From Photobacterium profundum (GTDB lineage: Bacteria; Pseudomonadota; Gammaproteobacteria; Enterobacterales; Vibrionaceae): DNA of 64,000 bases. Where the stretch lies: NCBI RefSeq assembly GCF_003026285.1, contig NZ_PYOD01000009.1:1-64000 (forward strand), written 5' to 3'. The position numbers and the translations under genes are program-made. The stretch's first letter is position 1; the number at the start of each line of letters is the position of its first letter. The notes beneath the pieces are model-generated. The model was not told the DNA's origin. It saw only the letters and a list, made by a program, of their open reading frames with translations, and did not search any database. Shown here one piece after another: positions 1 through 8,814 of this stretch.

Positions 1-309
1 GGATATGGCGGTTTTAGTTACTTACAAGAGTTACCGATTGATACGCTTAAAATTGATAAAATGTTCGTAGAAACAATTGGAACAAATGATGTAAAAAGTA
101 AAATTTTGAGCTCTATTATTTTGTTTGGTAAAAATGCAGGCCTGAAAATGATCGCGGAAGGCGTAGAAAGCCAAGAGCAAGTTGACTACTTAAACTTAAA
201 AGGAATTACTTTAATGCAAGGCTATTATTACGCCAAGCCGATGCCATTTGAAGAGTTCACCCGCTATTATTATGGACAAAACGTTACAATGTATAAGGAG
301 CGTAATTAA
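1..309 (+). CDS. EAL-domain c-di-GMP phosphodiesterase, C-terminal end only (5' truncated by the window)
   Basis: The reading frame is open from base 1, so the gene begins upstream of the window; only the last 102 codons are here. They hold the C-terminal half of an EAL domain: a LPIDTLKIDK segment, the EGVE motif in IAEGVESQEQ, and the terminal QGYYYAKPM stretch, which corresponds to the QGxxxxxP signature of the family. EAL domains hydrolyse cyclic di-GMP to pGpG. Whether a GGDEF or sensory domain precedes it cannot be seen. The protein stops shortly after the EAL fold, so nothing is fused C-terminally. Confidence 0.93.
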   Translation, partial: GYGGFSYLQELPIDTLKIDKMFVETIGTNDVKSKILSSIILFGKNAGLKMIAEGVESQEQVDYLNLKGITLMQGYYYAKPMPFEEFTRYYYGQNVTMYKERN

Positions 310-743
310 CTCCCCCTTATTTTTAAAACTCATAAATGGAATATTTGTTTGAATAATTATCCCACTACAAAATGAAATAAAAGCGTATAGTTACTTCATC
401 GGCAACGTGAACAACGCGTCGAAGTCACAATAACCCACTTGTTATTATGACGGGAGATGATGATCCTCCTTTAACTGCCTTACTGAAGTTTACCCTTCTT
501 ATAAGGATGATGACGTCTAACAACATTGGCATAGAATGGCCAGAGGAAGCTTTTCCGTGGATCCCTACATCCATAGAAAACTGCAGTTGTTAGATCGTAA
601 TTATCCTCTACCGTTCTCTGCCCTTTATTTAAAGCACAATCATTCAGTTTGTACGGTTCAAATCGTTCGCCTTTATTAGACGCGATTTCACAATAACAAC
701 GAATTGAACGGTACAACGCTAGAACAGCAAATGAGGCAGAGTA
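310..743. other. Intergenic stretch with an imperfect hairpin
   Basis: This gap separates the EAL gene from the scaffold gene. An imperfect inverted repeat (424-434 and 441-451, one mismatch, 6-nt loop) lies after the EAL gene but has no T-run. A minus-strand open frame occupies most of the remainder and is listed separately at low confidence. No RNA gene is recognised. Confidence 0.4.
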
Positions 744-749
744 ATGCAA
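480..749 (-). CDS. Doubtful small open frame of unknown function
   Basis: I do not recognise this 89-codon frame. It would start at TTG and overlaps the first bases of the divergent scaffold gene, which argues against it. In its favour, the coding part has four scattered cysteines, codon use like its neighbours, and no low-complexity sequence. It could be the 3' remnant of a longer small secreted protein whose start has been lost. Confidence 0.2.
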   Translation of the reverse strand: MHYSASFAVLALYRSIRCYCEIASNKGERFEPYKLNDCALNKGQRTVEDNYDLTTAVFYGCRDPRKSFLWPFYANVVRRHHPYKKGKLQ

Positions 750-1436
750 TATTCAGCAGAAGTTCAAAACATGTGTCCTATCTCTCGCGGACCACAACAT
801 GCGTCTTCCCCCATTCCTGTAGAAGGCCGCTGGGTTAGTCCGAAAGATGTGATTGCTATTTCCGGCGTTAGTCACGGTGTGGGTACATGTGCACCACAAC
901 AAGGCGCAGCAAAACTTACTCTTAATGTTAAAGATGGCATCATTGAAGAAGCATTGATTGAAACTATCGGCTGCTCTGGTATGACGCATTCTGCTGCGAT
1001 GGCATCTGAAATAATCACAGGTAAAACCATCCTTGAAGCCTTAAATACAGACCTTGTATGTGATGCGATTAACGTCGCAATGCGTGAAATATTCTTGCAA
1101 TACGTATACGGCCGTACGCAAACAGCTTTCTCACTCGATGGCTTACCAATCGGCGCTGGTCTTGAAGACTTAGGTAAAGGGCTACGTAGCCAAATTGGCA
1201 CTCACTACGGTACGCGTGAAAAAGGCCCTCGTTACATGGAAATGGCCGAAGGTTATGTCACCAAGTTAGCACTGGATGACAGCGATGAAATCATTGGCTA
1301 TTCATTCGTTAACCTTGGAAAAATGATGGAGTTTATCGGCAAAGGGACATCGGCTGAAGAAGCGATGGAACAAGCCAGTGGTCAATACGGCCGTTTCGAC
1401 GAAGCAGTTCGCACTATCGACCCTCGTCACCAATAA
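744..1436 (+). CDS. Iron-sulfur scaffold-like protein (NifU/IscU-N type), partner of GGGtGRT protein
   Basis: A 230-residue protein resembling NifU/IscU-N-type scaffolds, with candidate cysteine ligands in GVGTCAPQQG, ETIGCSGMTH and DLVCDAI. It is much longer than IscU (about 128 residues), with an extra C-terminal half containing GLEDLGKGLRSQ and the YMEMAEGYVTKL stretch. RefSeq-style annotation of such proteins is iron-sulfur cluster assembly scaffold, always next to a GGGtGRT gene, as here, 61 nt downstream. The ATG at 744 follows GAGGCAGAG. The pair presumably forms one operon and one functional unit. The biochemical role is unproven; cluster binding is inference from the cysteine motifs. 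Confidence 0.85.
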   Translation: MQYSAEVQNMCPISRGPQHASSPIPVEGRWVSPKDVIAISGVSHGVGTCAPQQGAAKLTLNVKDGIIEEALIETIGCSGMTHSAAMASEIITGKTILEALNTDLVCDAINVAMREIFLQYVYGRTQTAFSLDGLPIGAGLEDLGKGLRSQIGTHYGTREKGPRYMEMAEGYVTKLALDDSDEIIGYSFVNLGKMMEFIGKGTSAEEAMEQASGQYGRFDEAVRTIDPRHQ

Positions 1437-1497
1437 ACACAGTCATACCACGACTTACGCATCACATGCTATCACGCTGAATTTTGAGGATACCATC

Positions 1498-2496
1498 ATG
1501 GCTCTATTTGAAAGTTACGACCGTCGCATCGACCAAATCACTCCTGTACTTGAACAATACGGTTTCACGTCATTTGAAGAAGCACTAGAATACTGTAAAG
1601 AACGTAATGTTAACCCTTACAATATTGTAAAAGAAACCCAACCTATCGCATTTGAAAATGCTTCTTGGGCTTACGTATTAGGTGCGGCTATCGCACTAAA
1701 AGAAGAAGCAAAAAATGCAGCTGAAGCAGCAGAATATATTGGTCAAGGCTTGCAAGCCTTCTGTATTCCAGGATCTGTTGCTGATCAACGTCAAGTTGGT
1801 TTAGGCCATGGCCGTTTAGCCGCACGTTTATTGAATAACGATACTCAGTGCTTTTGTTTCTTAGCGGGTCATGAATCTTACGCAGCAGCTGAAGGCGCGA
1901 TTAAAATCGCAATGAACGCTAATAAAGTACGTCATCATCCTCTTCGCGTAATCCTTAATGGTTTAGGCAAAGATGCTGCTTATATGATTGCCCGTATTAA
2001 TGGTTTTAATTACATACAAACTCAATTCAACTATGAAACAGGTGAATTGGATGTGGTATCAGAGCGTCGCTTCTCAACAAGCCAGCGTGGTGAAATTAAT
2101 TGCTACGGCGCAGATGACGTACGTGAAGGCGTTGCGATTATGCACCGTGAAGAGGTTGATATCTCCATCACTGGTAATTCAACTAACCCTACTCGCTTCC
2201 AACACCCTGTTGCAGGTACGTATAAAAAAGAACGTCTAGAAGCGAATCAAGCGTATTTCTCTGTTGCATCAGGTGGCGGTACGGGTCGTACTCTTCACCC
2301 TGATAATGTTGCAGCAGGTCCTGCTTCTTATGGTATGACAGACACAATGGGTCGCATGCACTCTGATGCCCAGTTTGCTGGTTCTTCATCTGTACCTGCT
2401 CACGTTGAAATGATGGGGCTTATTGGTATGGGGAATAACCCAATGGTAGGCGCAACTGTTGCCGTTGCCGTTGCGATAGAACAAGCAAAAAATTAA
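1498..2496 (+). CDS. GGGtGRT family protein
   Basis: A 332-residue cytoplasmic protein that carries the family-naming motif GGGTGRT (in SVASGGGTGRTLHPDN). The upstream in-frame codons reach back into the scaffold gene, but the ATG at 1498 has a TGAGGA ribosome site at 1485-1490 and gives the expected family length, so I chose it. The family is conserved and recognisable but has no established reaction. A GLGHGRLAARLL stretch and a glycine-rich C-terminal part (MMGLIGMGNNPMVG) hint at nucleotide or cofactor binding, which is inference. A weak terminator follows at 2607. Confidence 0.88.
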   Translation: MALFESYDRRIDQITPVLEQYGFTSFEEALEYCKERNVNPYNIVKETQPIAFENASWAYVLGAAIALKEEAKNAAEAAEYIGQGLQAFCIPGSVADQRQVGLGHGRLAARLLNNDTQCFCFLAGHESYAAAEGAIKIAMNANKVRHHPLRVILNGLGKDAAYMIARINGFNYIQTQFNYETGELDVVSERRFSTSQRGEINCYGADDVREGVAIMHREEVDISITGNSTNPTRFQHPVAGTYKKERLEANQAYFSVASGGGTGRTLHPDNVAAGPASYGMTDTMGRMHSDAQFAGSSSVPAHVEMMGLIGMGNNPMVGATVAVAVAIEQAKN

Positions 2497-2606
2497 ACTG
2501 CATTATTATTGGATAAGTAGCAGGTCAAATACTCGTAAAATGATCAGATCCTTATTTAAATTGTTATAAAATCAAACACTAAATTCATATTTAGATAGCT
2601 TGAGTT

Positions 2607-2637
2607 AGGTGCGGATTTAACCAACCGCACCTTTAAT
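2607..2637 (+). terminator. Probable terminator after the GGGtGRT gene
   Basis: An 8-bp GC-rich perfect stem, AGGTGCGG/CCGCACCT, with a 10-nt loop, followed by TTTAATT. The T-run is short, so termination may be partial. Confidence 0.55.
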
Positions 2638-2792
2638 TGCGCAACTTAATTGGTTATTTCGTAAAAAACCTCTAGAATTGCCCGAGTTTGATCACTTACG
2701 TTGGCTTCATTTTCAGAATTAAAGCCACTAAGTTAGTCCCATTCAGTCTTACAGCAGGTTGTTGCTGTAATCGGCGCAGTAAAGGAAACATG

Positions 2793-3698
2793 ATGATTCA
2801 AGTTGTAGGTCACAAAAACCCAGATAGTGATAGCATCTGTTCAGCTCTAGTAGGTGAAGCACTTCTTAAAGCTCGTGGTTTAGAAGCAAAAGCCGTTCGT
2901 CAAGGCGAGCTTAACCGTGAAACTCAGCACATTCTAAAAACTGCTGGTGTTGAGCAGCCAGAAATGTGTACTGGTGTTGCCGGTCAAAAAGTATGGTTAG
3001 TCGACTACACCGATCTTGCGCAAGCACCTGACGATATCGCAGAAGCTGAAATCGTAGGTATTGTTGATCACCACCGTTTGGGTGATGTGATGACAGTTAA
3101 TCCATTAGAAGCATGGATTTGGCCTGTTGGTTGCACATGTACAATCATGTTCAATCTATTCAAGATGGAAGGTACTGAAATCACGAAGCCACTTGCAACA
3201 TTAATGATGTCTGCAATTCTAAGTGACACAGTAGGTTTCGCTTCTCCAACATGTACTCAGAAAGATCGTGATGCAATTGCAGAGCTAACACCACTTGCTG
3301 GTGTTGAAGATCTTGACCTGTTCATCAAAGAGCTTCTAATCGCAAAAACTGACATTGAAGGTCTAAGCGCTTCTGAGTTAGTTGAAAAAGATCTTAAAGC
3401 ATACCCATTCAACAACCGCAATGTTGTTGTTGGTCAAATTGAGCTAGCAACACTTGAACAAGTTGACAGCATAATTGATGAGCTAAACGCAGATCTTCAA
3501 CGTCGTTGTGACGAAGAAGGTTTAGCAATGGCTGCCCTTATGCTTACAGACATCACAACAAGTACGACACGCTTGCTATTTAAAGGCGAGTGGAATACGA
3601 CATTAGAAACATTCGCAGACAATGGCGTACTTACAATGGAAAATACGCTTAGCCGTAAAAAACAAGGCTGGCCTTGGCTACAAAAAGTACTTTCGTAA
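2793..3698 (+). CDS. ppaC: Manganese-dependent inorganic pyrophosphatase (DHH family)
   Basis: A family II soluble pyrophosphatase, hydrolysing PPi to two phosphates in the cytoplasm. Family signatures seen: GHKNPDSDSI at the N terminus (metal-binding His and Asp residues), WLVDYTD, and the DHH triad in GIVDHHRLGD; the C-terminal DHHA2 domain ends with an SRKKQ substrate-binding segment. The frame is open further upstream, but the ATG at 2793 (with another ATG at 2790) lies just after AAAGGA at 2781-2786 and gives 301 residues, the usual family length. It is a single-gene unit with a terminator at 3763. Confidence 0.95.
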   Translation: MIQVVGHKNPDSDSICSALVGEALLKARGLEAKAVRQGELNRETQHILKTAGVEQPEMCTGVAGQKVWLVDYTDLAQAPDDIAEAEIVGIVDHHRLGDVMTVNPLEAWIWPVGCTCTIMFNLFKMEGTEITKPLATLMMSAILSDTVGFASPTCTQKDRDAIAELTPLAGVEDLDLFIKELLIAKTDIEGLSASELVEKDLKAYPFNNRNVVVGQIELATLEQVDSIIDELNADLQRRCDEEGLAMAALMLTDITTSTTRLLFKGEWNTTLETFADNGVLTMENTLSRKKQGWPWLQKVLS

Positions 3699-3762
3699 TT
3701 TAGCTAGAGTATTTATTAATTCGAGTAGGATAAGGTATTACTGTTTTATCCTCTCTAAAATA

Positions 3763-3789
3763 AAAAACACAGCATTCGCTGTGTTTTTT
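3763..3789. terminator. Bidirectional terminator between ppaC and the patatin gene
   Basis: The stem ACACAGC/GCTGTGT (3767-3773 and 3778-3784), with loop ATTC, is flanked by an A-run on the left and T6 on the right, so it can serve both convergent genes. The stop codon of the minus-strand patatin gene lies at its right edge. Confidence 0.85.
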
Positions 3790-5095
3790 ATTTATTACTT
3801 TTCAGTGTTGTCTTTTCGTTTAAAAGATCACCAAAATGAGCTAAAAATTGGCGCCCTATTACTTTTCCTTCTCGATAATCAATTTCTAGATCGTCTTCAC
3901 TACTCAGCAATGCTCGACTCCTTAAATTACTCTCAGGTGCAATTTGAATGACTTGTAAACCTTCAGGAGGGTTAACTAAAAACGCATTTAGATCATTATA
4001 GGTATAATAGTAACGCCTTAGCATATCCATAACTTCAGCACTTTTACTTTTTCCTGCCATTGATATAAACCGTTCAATGTTATTTGATGCAAAAAGTGAC
4101 CAATTTGAAGATTTGCTTTCATCAACAAATTCTTTAGCCTCACTGCTGTCTGTATTTCTCTTTTTTATATCATTAAGTTGGTCAAATTTATTCATCATAT
4201 CGAATACACTTGTATTACGATAATCACCGTCTTCATGATTAACGCGAGTTTCTTTCCATGATTCAAATCGCTGTGTTAAATCGCTATGTATATTTTTAAT
4301 TTTATCCATTGGTTCATTAAGGCTTAATTTCTCAATATACTGTGGAAGTGTTGCTTCTATTCTTTCTCGCCAATCATCAAATACACCTTGTGACTTTTCA
4401 GCATTACCGTCTGAACTGGTTTGTATCAGATGTTCACTTATCGGCTCTGTTCTTATCACAACAACTAACTCAGCCCCTTGCTTCCACGCTTCTTTTACTG
4501 GTACAGCAGCAGCAACACCACCATCAACCCATTCAAGATCATTGATATTCACAGGCTGATTATAAAGAACCGGAATGGCACAAGTGGCACGTAATACTTC
4601 TCGCCAGTTTTCTTGATACATCGGAAGGTAAATATCTTGAAGAGTATCTTTACGTGTTGCGCACGCATAAGCATTACGATGAATTAATGTCTTACGTGCT
4701 TGCTGAAAATCAAGCGGAGTATCACCGCCCGGTGAAATAACCTGTAACGCCCAATCAAGATTTAATGGTTTTTGTTGACTAAGGTATTTATAAAGATTAA
4801 AGAATTCATCATTTGTTGTGTAATTAACAATGAAATTATAGCTGTAGCCAGGTTGACGACTAAGAAAAGAAGATACCGTCAAAGCACCAGCAGATGTGCC
4901 AATATACAGTTCAAAAGGATCAAAACCTGCTTCCAAAAATGCATCAAATACCCCCGCAGTGAATATTCCTCTTTGACCTCCCCCTTGAACAACTAAAGCA
5001 ATTTTCTTTCGACGCGACTGAACAAGCTGCGTCGAAAATTCGTTAACCATATGTAAATTAATAGAGTTTAAGCTAAACGGCAGATGATTCGACAT
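3788..5095 (-). CDS. Patatin-like phospholipase family protein (RssA/YjjU type)
   Basis: A 435-residue serine lipase-like protein with the full patatin catalytic set: the oxyanion motif GGGQRG (residues 38-43), the nucleophile elbow GTSAG (Ser68) and the DGG dyad motif (Asp191). It is expected to hydrolyse acyl esters of phospholipids. There is no signal peptide, so it is probably cytoplasmic or peripheral. The last 200 residues lie outside the patatin fold and are charged, with no recognised domain. It is longer than E. coli YjjU (about 357). It converges on ppaC and is transcribed alone. Substrate is unknown. Confidence 0.88.
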   Translation of the reverse strand: MSNHLPFSLNSINLHMVNEFSTQLVQSRRKKIALVVQGGGQRGIFTAGVFDAFLEAGFDPFELYIGTSAGALTVSSFLSRQPGYSYNFIVNYTTNDEFFNLYKYLSQQKPLNLDWALQVISPGGDTPLDFQQARKTLIHRNAYACATRKDTLQDIYLPMYQENWREVLRATCAIPVLYNQPVNINDLEWVDGGVAAAVPVKEAWKQGAELVVVIRTEPISEHLIQTSSDGNAEKSQGVFDDWRERIEATLPQYIEKLSLNEPMDKIKNIHSDLTQRFESWKETRVNHEDGDYRNTSVFDMMNKFDQLNDIKKRNTDSSEAKEFVDESKSSNWSLFASNNIERFISMAGKSKSAEVMDMLRRYYYTYNDLNAFLVNPPEGLQVIQIAPESNLRSRALLSSEDDLEIDYREGKVIGRQFLAHFGDLLNEKTTLKSNK

Positions 5096-5220
5096 AGTCC
5101 CTCAACAAAAAATTACCAGAACGTATTGCCGTTAGAATATCACCTAATGTTTAATGCAAACGGAACGATGAACACAAAACATTATCTATTATTAATAAGT
5201 TACATATTTATTACGAACAC

Positions 5221-5310
5221 TTATGCACCAATTGCGGTTAATCCAAATCCGATAAGAATGGTAAAAACAACGCCCGTAATAATAAGTGCAAATTTTAGTT
5301 CAGTTTCCAT
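5221..5310 (-). CDS. ynhF: YnhF family small membrane protein (29 residues)
   Basis: A 29-codon gene, ATG complementary to 5308-5310 and TAA at 5221-5223, preceded by a GAGGATGTAAGGT ribosome site. The product starts METELKFAL and ends GFGLTAIGA, with one hydrophobic helix between. It matches the remembered E. coli YnhF peptide (29 residues, MSTDLKFSL start, GLTA near the end) at the same positions and length. YnhF is a stress-associated inner-membrane peptide of unknown function. It stands alone upstream of the patatin gene on the same strand (125 nt between them). The length, hydrophobicity and motif match make a chance frame unlikely. Confidence 0.85.
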   Translation of the reverse strand: METELKFALIITGVVFTILIGFGLTAIGA

Positions 5311-5455
5311 ACCTTACATCCTCAAAAAACCAACTGGTTAACATATTATTAACTATAGTTTAAGCTGACTTCAAGATCCTTACCTATTTATAAGCACGTT
5401 TTTAAGATAGCTGTCACAATTAAACCCATAACTTCAAGGGATATAGTATTAATAT

Positions 5456-6055
5456 ATGAAGCCATCAACAATTAGTGCCTTAGTGTTAGGTATAATCATG
5501 TTTTTTTCTTCCCAAGTAGCTGCAGAGTACCCTGTACATATCACACCTTTTGTTGGTTATACCTTCTCTGGCGATGTAACGGATGAAAATGACATAAATA
5601 TTCAGCCTGAGAACGACCTTCATTTTGCACTATCTGTTGAAACCGATGTTGACCCTGGAAGAGTTGGCTTATTTATTAGCTACTTACCTACAGAGACACA
5701 AGATTTTAAAAATGACACCTCTTTTACATACCTTCATTTTCAAAGTTCTCTCCGTTTCGAACCAACTCCTAAAATTGATAGCTACTTTGGAGCCAGTTTA
5801 GGAGGTACTTTCGTTGATGCAGACTGGTCTGATAACAGTCTTTTATTCTCTGCCGGTCTGTTTGGCGGCGCTGAATACAAAGTGCATAAAAATGCGAAAA
5901 TTGTTTTTGAAACTCGATGGTTAGCAAATGTTGTAGATAGCAATACATCTTCAATCTGTACCCTACCAACGGGTGATGAAACCTGTAAAATTCACGTAGA
6001 TTCGAAAATATTGAGTCAATTTCAAACAAATCTGGGACTTAGCTTTAGCTTCTAA
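5456..6055 (+). CDS. Outer-membrane beta-barrel (porin-like) small protein
   Basis: A 199-residue protein with a clear Sec signal peptide ending near QVAA-EYPV, then alternating strands typical of an eight-stranded barrel (FVGYTFSGDV, RVGLFISYLP, YFGASLGGTF, FGGAEYKV) and a terminal aromatic residue in LGLSFSF, the signature recognised by the Bam complex. One Cys pair (ICTL and ETCK) near residues 175-185 could form a disulfide in an outer loop. No substrate or specific family can be named. It is flanked by intergenic gaps and is probably monocistronic. Confidence 0.75.
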   Translation: MKPSTISALVLGIIMFFSSQVAAEYPVHITPFVGYTFSGDVTDENDINIQPENDLHFALSVETDVDPGRVGLFISYLPTETQDFKNDTSFTYLHFQSSLRFEPTPKIDSYFGASLGGTFVDADWSDNSLLFSAGLFGGAEYKVHKNAKIVFETRWLANVVDSNTSSICTLPTGDETCKIHVDSKILSQFQTNLGLSFSF

Positions 6056-6445
6056 AAGGCAGGGTTAAAAGTTATGTAATATGACTGATATTTTGCAAAT
6101 CAGCCCCTACCTGCTAGTTTCCGCTTATTTTGCAGTCATTTTTACAACTATTAGAAAATAAAATAAAACACTGCAAAACACAAGATAACCAGTGATTAAC
6201 TTCAAATATCAACCCGCCAACTGCCCTATTCAACAATCATTAGAGTAACAAACCAAACGTTAACACCTTTGGAGCAGGTTATTAACAAAGGCACACTCTA
6301 TTGATTTACATATTATCTCTGGTTAGTCTCAACTCATCAGCGTGGCTTATCAAACCAGATGTCACGACTTAGGATTCTGATTTAGAGAATAAATCTCTAA
6401 GAATATTTAGTTTCATAGTGATTAGCAGTACATAAGGAGATGTTT
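6056..6445. other. Leader/promoter region of the NSS transporter gene
   Basis: A 390-nt gene-free gap. It holds a 7-bp inverted repeat TTAGAGA/TCTCTAA (6382-6400) about 45 nt before the transporter start and a looser CTGGTT/AACCAG pair further upstream. I recognise no known riboswitch class. Confidence 0.4.
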
Positions 6446-7927
6446 ATGAAGCGAGAACAATGGGGCTCTCGTCCCGGTTTTATCTTGGCAGCGGTTGGTT
6501 CAGCCATTGGCCTAGGTAATATTTGGCGATTCCCATACATGGCTTACGAGAATGGCGGCGGCGCATTTTTTATTCCTTACCTTTTTGCCATGATTTCAGC
6601 CGGTATTCCATTTATGATTATGGAATTCACTTTAGGTCATAAACTTCGTGGTGCTGCACCTCGCGCTTTTTCTAAGCTAGGTGTAAAACTTGAGTGGCTT
6701 GGTTGGTTCCAAGTATTTATTGCTGCGATCATTGCTGTTTATTATGTCGCCATTATCGGTTGGGCAATTTCGTATTTAGGGTACTCATTTACACAAAGTT
6801 GGGGTGCAGATACTAATGCCTTCTTCTTTAGTGAATACCTACAGCTAGGTGAAAACTCACCAAGTAAGCTAGGCAATTTGCAAATGCACATTGTTCTACC
6901 AATGGTATTAGCTTGGGGTATTACTTTTGCAGCAATCTTTACCGGTATTAAAGGCGGTATCGAACGCGCAAGTAAAATAATGATGCCTCTTCTATTCCTT
7001 ATGGTTATAGGCTTAATAACACGTGTTGTTTTCCTACCTGGTGCACTAGACGGTATTAACTACCTATTCGAACCAGATTTTAGCAAGATTACAGACCCTA
7101 CTGTTTGGTCAGCAGCTTACGGACAGATATTCTTCACATTGAGTGTCGGTTTTGCCATCATGATTGCTTACTCAAGTTACTTGCCAGAGAAATCTGATAT
7201 AAATAACAACGCATTCATGACTGTACTGATTAACTGTGGTTTCTCTATTACTTCTGGTGTGCTTATTTTCGCAGTATTGGGTTATATGGCTCAAGACCAA
7301 GCGAAACCACTAACGGAAGTTGTAACAGCAGGTGTAGGTTTAGCGTTTGTTACTATTCCAGCGGCTATTAACCTACTACCAGCACCGTATATTCTTGGTC
7401 CACTATTCTTCTTGGCACTTGTTGTTGCAGGCTTGAGTTCACATATCTCAATCATTGAAGCAGTAACATCAGCCGTTATTGACAAGCTGAACTGGTCACG
7501 TAAGAAAGCTGCTTCTGTTGTATGTGGTGTAGGTTTTGCGGTATCAATGGCGTTTGCAACCAATGGCGGTCTACTACTACTTGACCTGGTTGATTACTTC
7601 ATTAACAACGTTGCACTACTTGCAAGCTGTCTAATTGAACTTATCGTTATCGGTTGGTTACTTAAAATTTCAGATATTCGCGATTACGCCAATGATATCT
7701 CTGACTTTAGCATTGGTAAGTGGTTCGAAATTTGTATCCGCTTTATCAGCCCAATAATGCTTGCGGTAATTCTTGCAACTAACCTTTGGAAAACGTTCAA
7801 CGAAGGCTACGGCGGTTATGAAATGTCTGACCTGCTGATGCTAGGTTGGGGTTTAGTTGCTGCAATGTTTGTTGTCGCGGTTATCATCAACGTAACATCT
7901 AAATCACCAACCCAACAGGAGAGTTAA
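6446..7927 (+). CDS. NSS-family sodium-dependent amino-acid transporter (MetP-like)
   Basis: A 493-residue inner-membrane symporter of the neurotransmitter:sodium family. The N-terminal signature is intact: REQWGSRPGFILAAVGSAIG followed by GLGNIWRFPY, the unwound TM1 region that binds sodium and substrate; about 12 hydrophobic segments follow. AAGGAG at 6434-6439 abuts an ATG at 6440 but is correctly spaced from the ATG at 6446, so I start there. The gene is followed 2 nt later by a MetS-type small subunit, an arrangement known from MetP-MetS methionine/alanine importers. The substrate here is inferred from that pairing only. Confidence 0.9.
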   Translation: MKREQWGSRPGFILAAVGSAIGLGNIWRFPYMAYENGGGAFFIPYLFAMISAGIPFMIMEFTLGHKLRGAAPRAFSKLGVKLEWLGWFQVFIAAIIAVYYVAIIGWAISYLGYSFTQSWGADTNAFFFSEYLQLGENSPSKLGNLQMHIVLPMVLAWGITFAAIFTGIKGGIERASKIMMPLLFLMVIGLITRVVFLPGALDGINYLFEPDFSKITDPTVWSAAYGQIFFTLSVGFAIMIAYSSYLPEKSDINNNAFMTVLINCGFSITSGVLIFAVLGYMAQDQAKPLTEVVTAGVGLAFVTIPAAINLLPAPYILGPLFFLALVVAGLSSHISIIEAVTSAVIDKLNWSRKKAASVVCGVGFAVSMAFATNGGLLLLDLVDYFINNVALLASCLIELIVIGWLLKISDIRDYANDISDFSIGKWFEICIRFISPIMLAVILATNLWKTFNEGYGGYEMSDLLMLGWGLVAAMFVVAVIINVTSKSPTQQES

Positions 7928-7929
7928 TT

Positions 7930-8031
7930 ATGACTACAGGTGCAATTATAATGATGCTGTTTGGTTTTGGTATCACATGGGGTGGCGCAGCATACTGCAT
8001 CTCCATTGCGATGAAAAAGAATCAAGAGTAA
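7930..8031 (+). CDS. metS: MetS-family small subunit of the NSS transporter (33 residues)
   Basis: A 33-codon gene with its AGGAGAG ribosome site overlapping the end of the transporter gene and only 2 nt between stop and start. The product is one hydrophobic helix (IIMMLFGFGITWGGAAYC) followed by a short basic tail ending KKNQE, the standard form of MetS/MtrS small subunits. In Corynebacterium, MetS is needed for the activity of MetP. The strong terminator directly after it closes the two-gene operon. Confidence 0.88.
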   Translation: MTTGAIIMMLFGFGITWGGAAYCISIAMKKNQE

Positions 8032-8062
8032 TTCAGACACTCGTAACAAATAGAAAATAAAT

Positions 8063-8099
8063 AAATGCCAATCAATTCGTTGATTGGCATTTTGTTTTT
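8063..8099 (+). terminator. Strong terminator after the NSS transporter operon
   Basis: A 13-bp perfect stem AAATGCCAATCAA/TTGATTGGCATTT with a TTCG tetraloop (8076-8079), followed by TGTTTTT. Confidence 0.93.
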
Positions 8100-8560
8100 A
8101 AATACCTTCAGCCAGCTCTCTATTGTCAGCCTCAGAACTTTTCGGCGTACAAAACGTACCACATCAGTATTCGATATTATATTTTCGTAGTTTCTCATCT
8201 CATTGGCATTTATCAATCCAGCTTTACCGGCATACCTAGCGCACTGCGATAAGGCTTCATGTTGCCACACTCGAGTTATACGATGTTTTGTTCAAAGAGC
8301 AGCTGACTTATTGCGAATTCTCGGTAACGCTCAGGCTGAATAGCCACAGAGGCTGGGTTAATACATTGTCTTTATCATCCATAAAAATGACTCCTCTCAC
8401 ACAAAGAGACTTCGTTTCTTTGAAAACTTATTTTTCATACAACTTTTGACAGAAAAAGATGCACTTATGTTAATTTTACATAGCACTAATTAACAATATA
8501 ACAACGAAGATCAATACTTATTGTTCTCTATAAGTACTAATAATAACGAGTGAGATAATA
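8100..8560. other. Intergenic stretch without a recognisable gene
   Basis: Both strands are broken into short frames. A minus-strand frame (stop near 8022) runs through the terminator and looks like decayed sequence. The last 100 bases are AT-rich and probably hold the promoter of the 75-residue protein gene. Confidence 0.4.
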
Positions 8561-8788
8561 ATGAAAAAGCATTTCTTCATAAATGAAGATGGATCTTTTC
8601 GAGTACTAAATAGTGATGCCGCATTGAAGCAGTTTTACAAAAATTACAATGGCGATCGTATTATTTATAAGAGATGTACTATGACTAGTGATAGCAAGCG
8701 CTATGTAGTTTTCGTTGATGTAAATTTTGATGTTCATGAAGCGTACGTAATGCTAAAAGAAATTATTAAAGCCACCCTTACTGACTAA
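8561..8788 (+). CDS. Small hypothetical protein (75 residues)
   Basis: I do not recognise this protein. It is soluble, mixed in charge, starts MKKHFFINEDGSFRVL and ends with an amphipathic helix (AYVMLKEIIKATLT), with a beta-rich centre (RYVVFVDVNFDV), so a small alpha/beta fold is plausible. The ATG has GAGTGAGA upstream. It ends 26 nt before the VOC gene, so the two may be co-transcribed. Confidence 0.6.
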   Translation: MKKHFFINEDGSFRVLNSDAALKQFYKNYNGDRIIYKRCTMTSDSKRYVVFVDVNFDVHEAYVMLKEIIKATLTD

Positions 8789-8814
8789 CGTAAGACAATG
8801 AACAAGGAGGTAAA

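Noticed and set aside
6056..6445. Amino-acid riboswitch before the NSS transporter
   Set aside because: I looked for glycine and lysine aptamer cores and found none; only short inverted repeats are present.
8022..8270. Minus-strand 82-codon frame downstream of metS
   Set aside because: It runs through the strong terminator of the metS operon, has no ribosome site, and resembles no protein I know.
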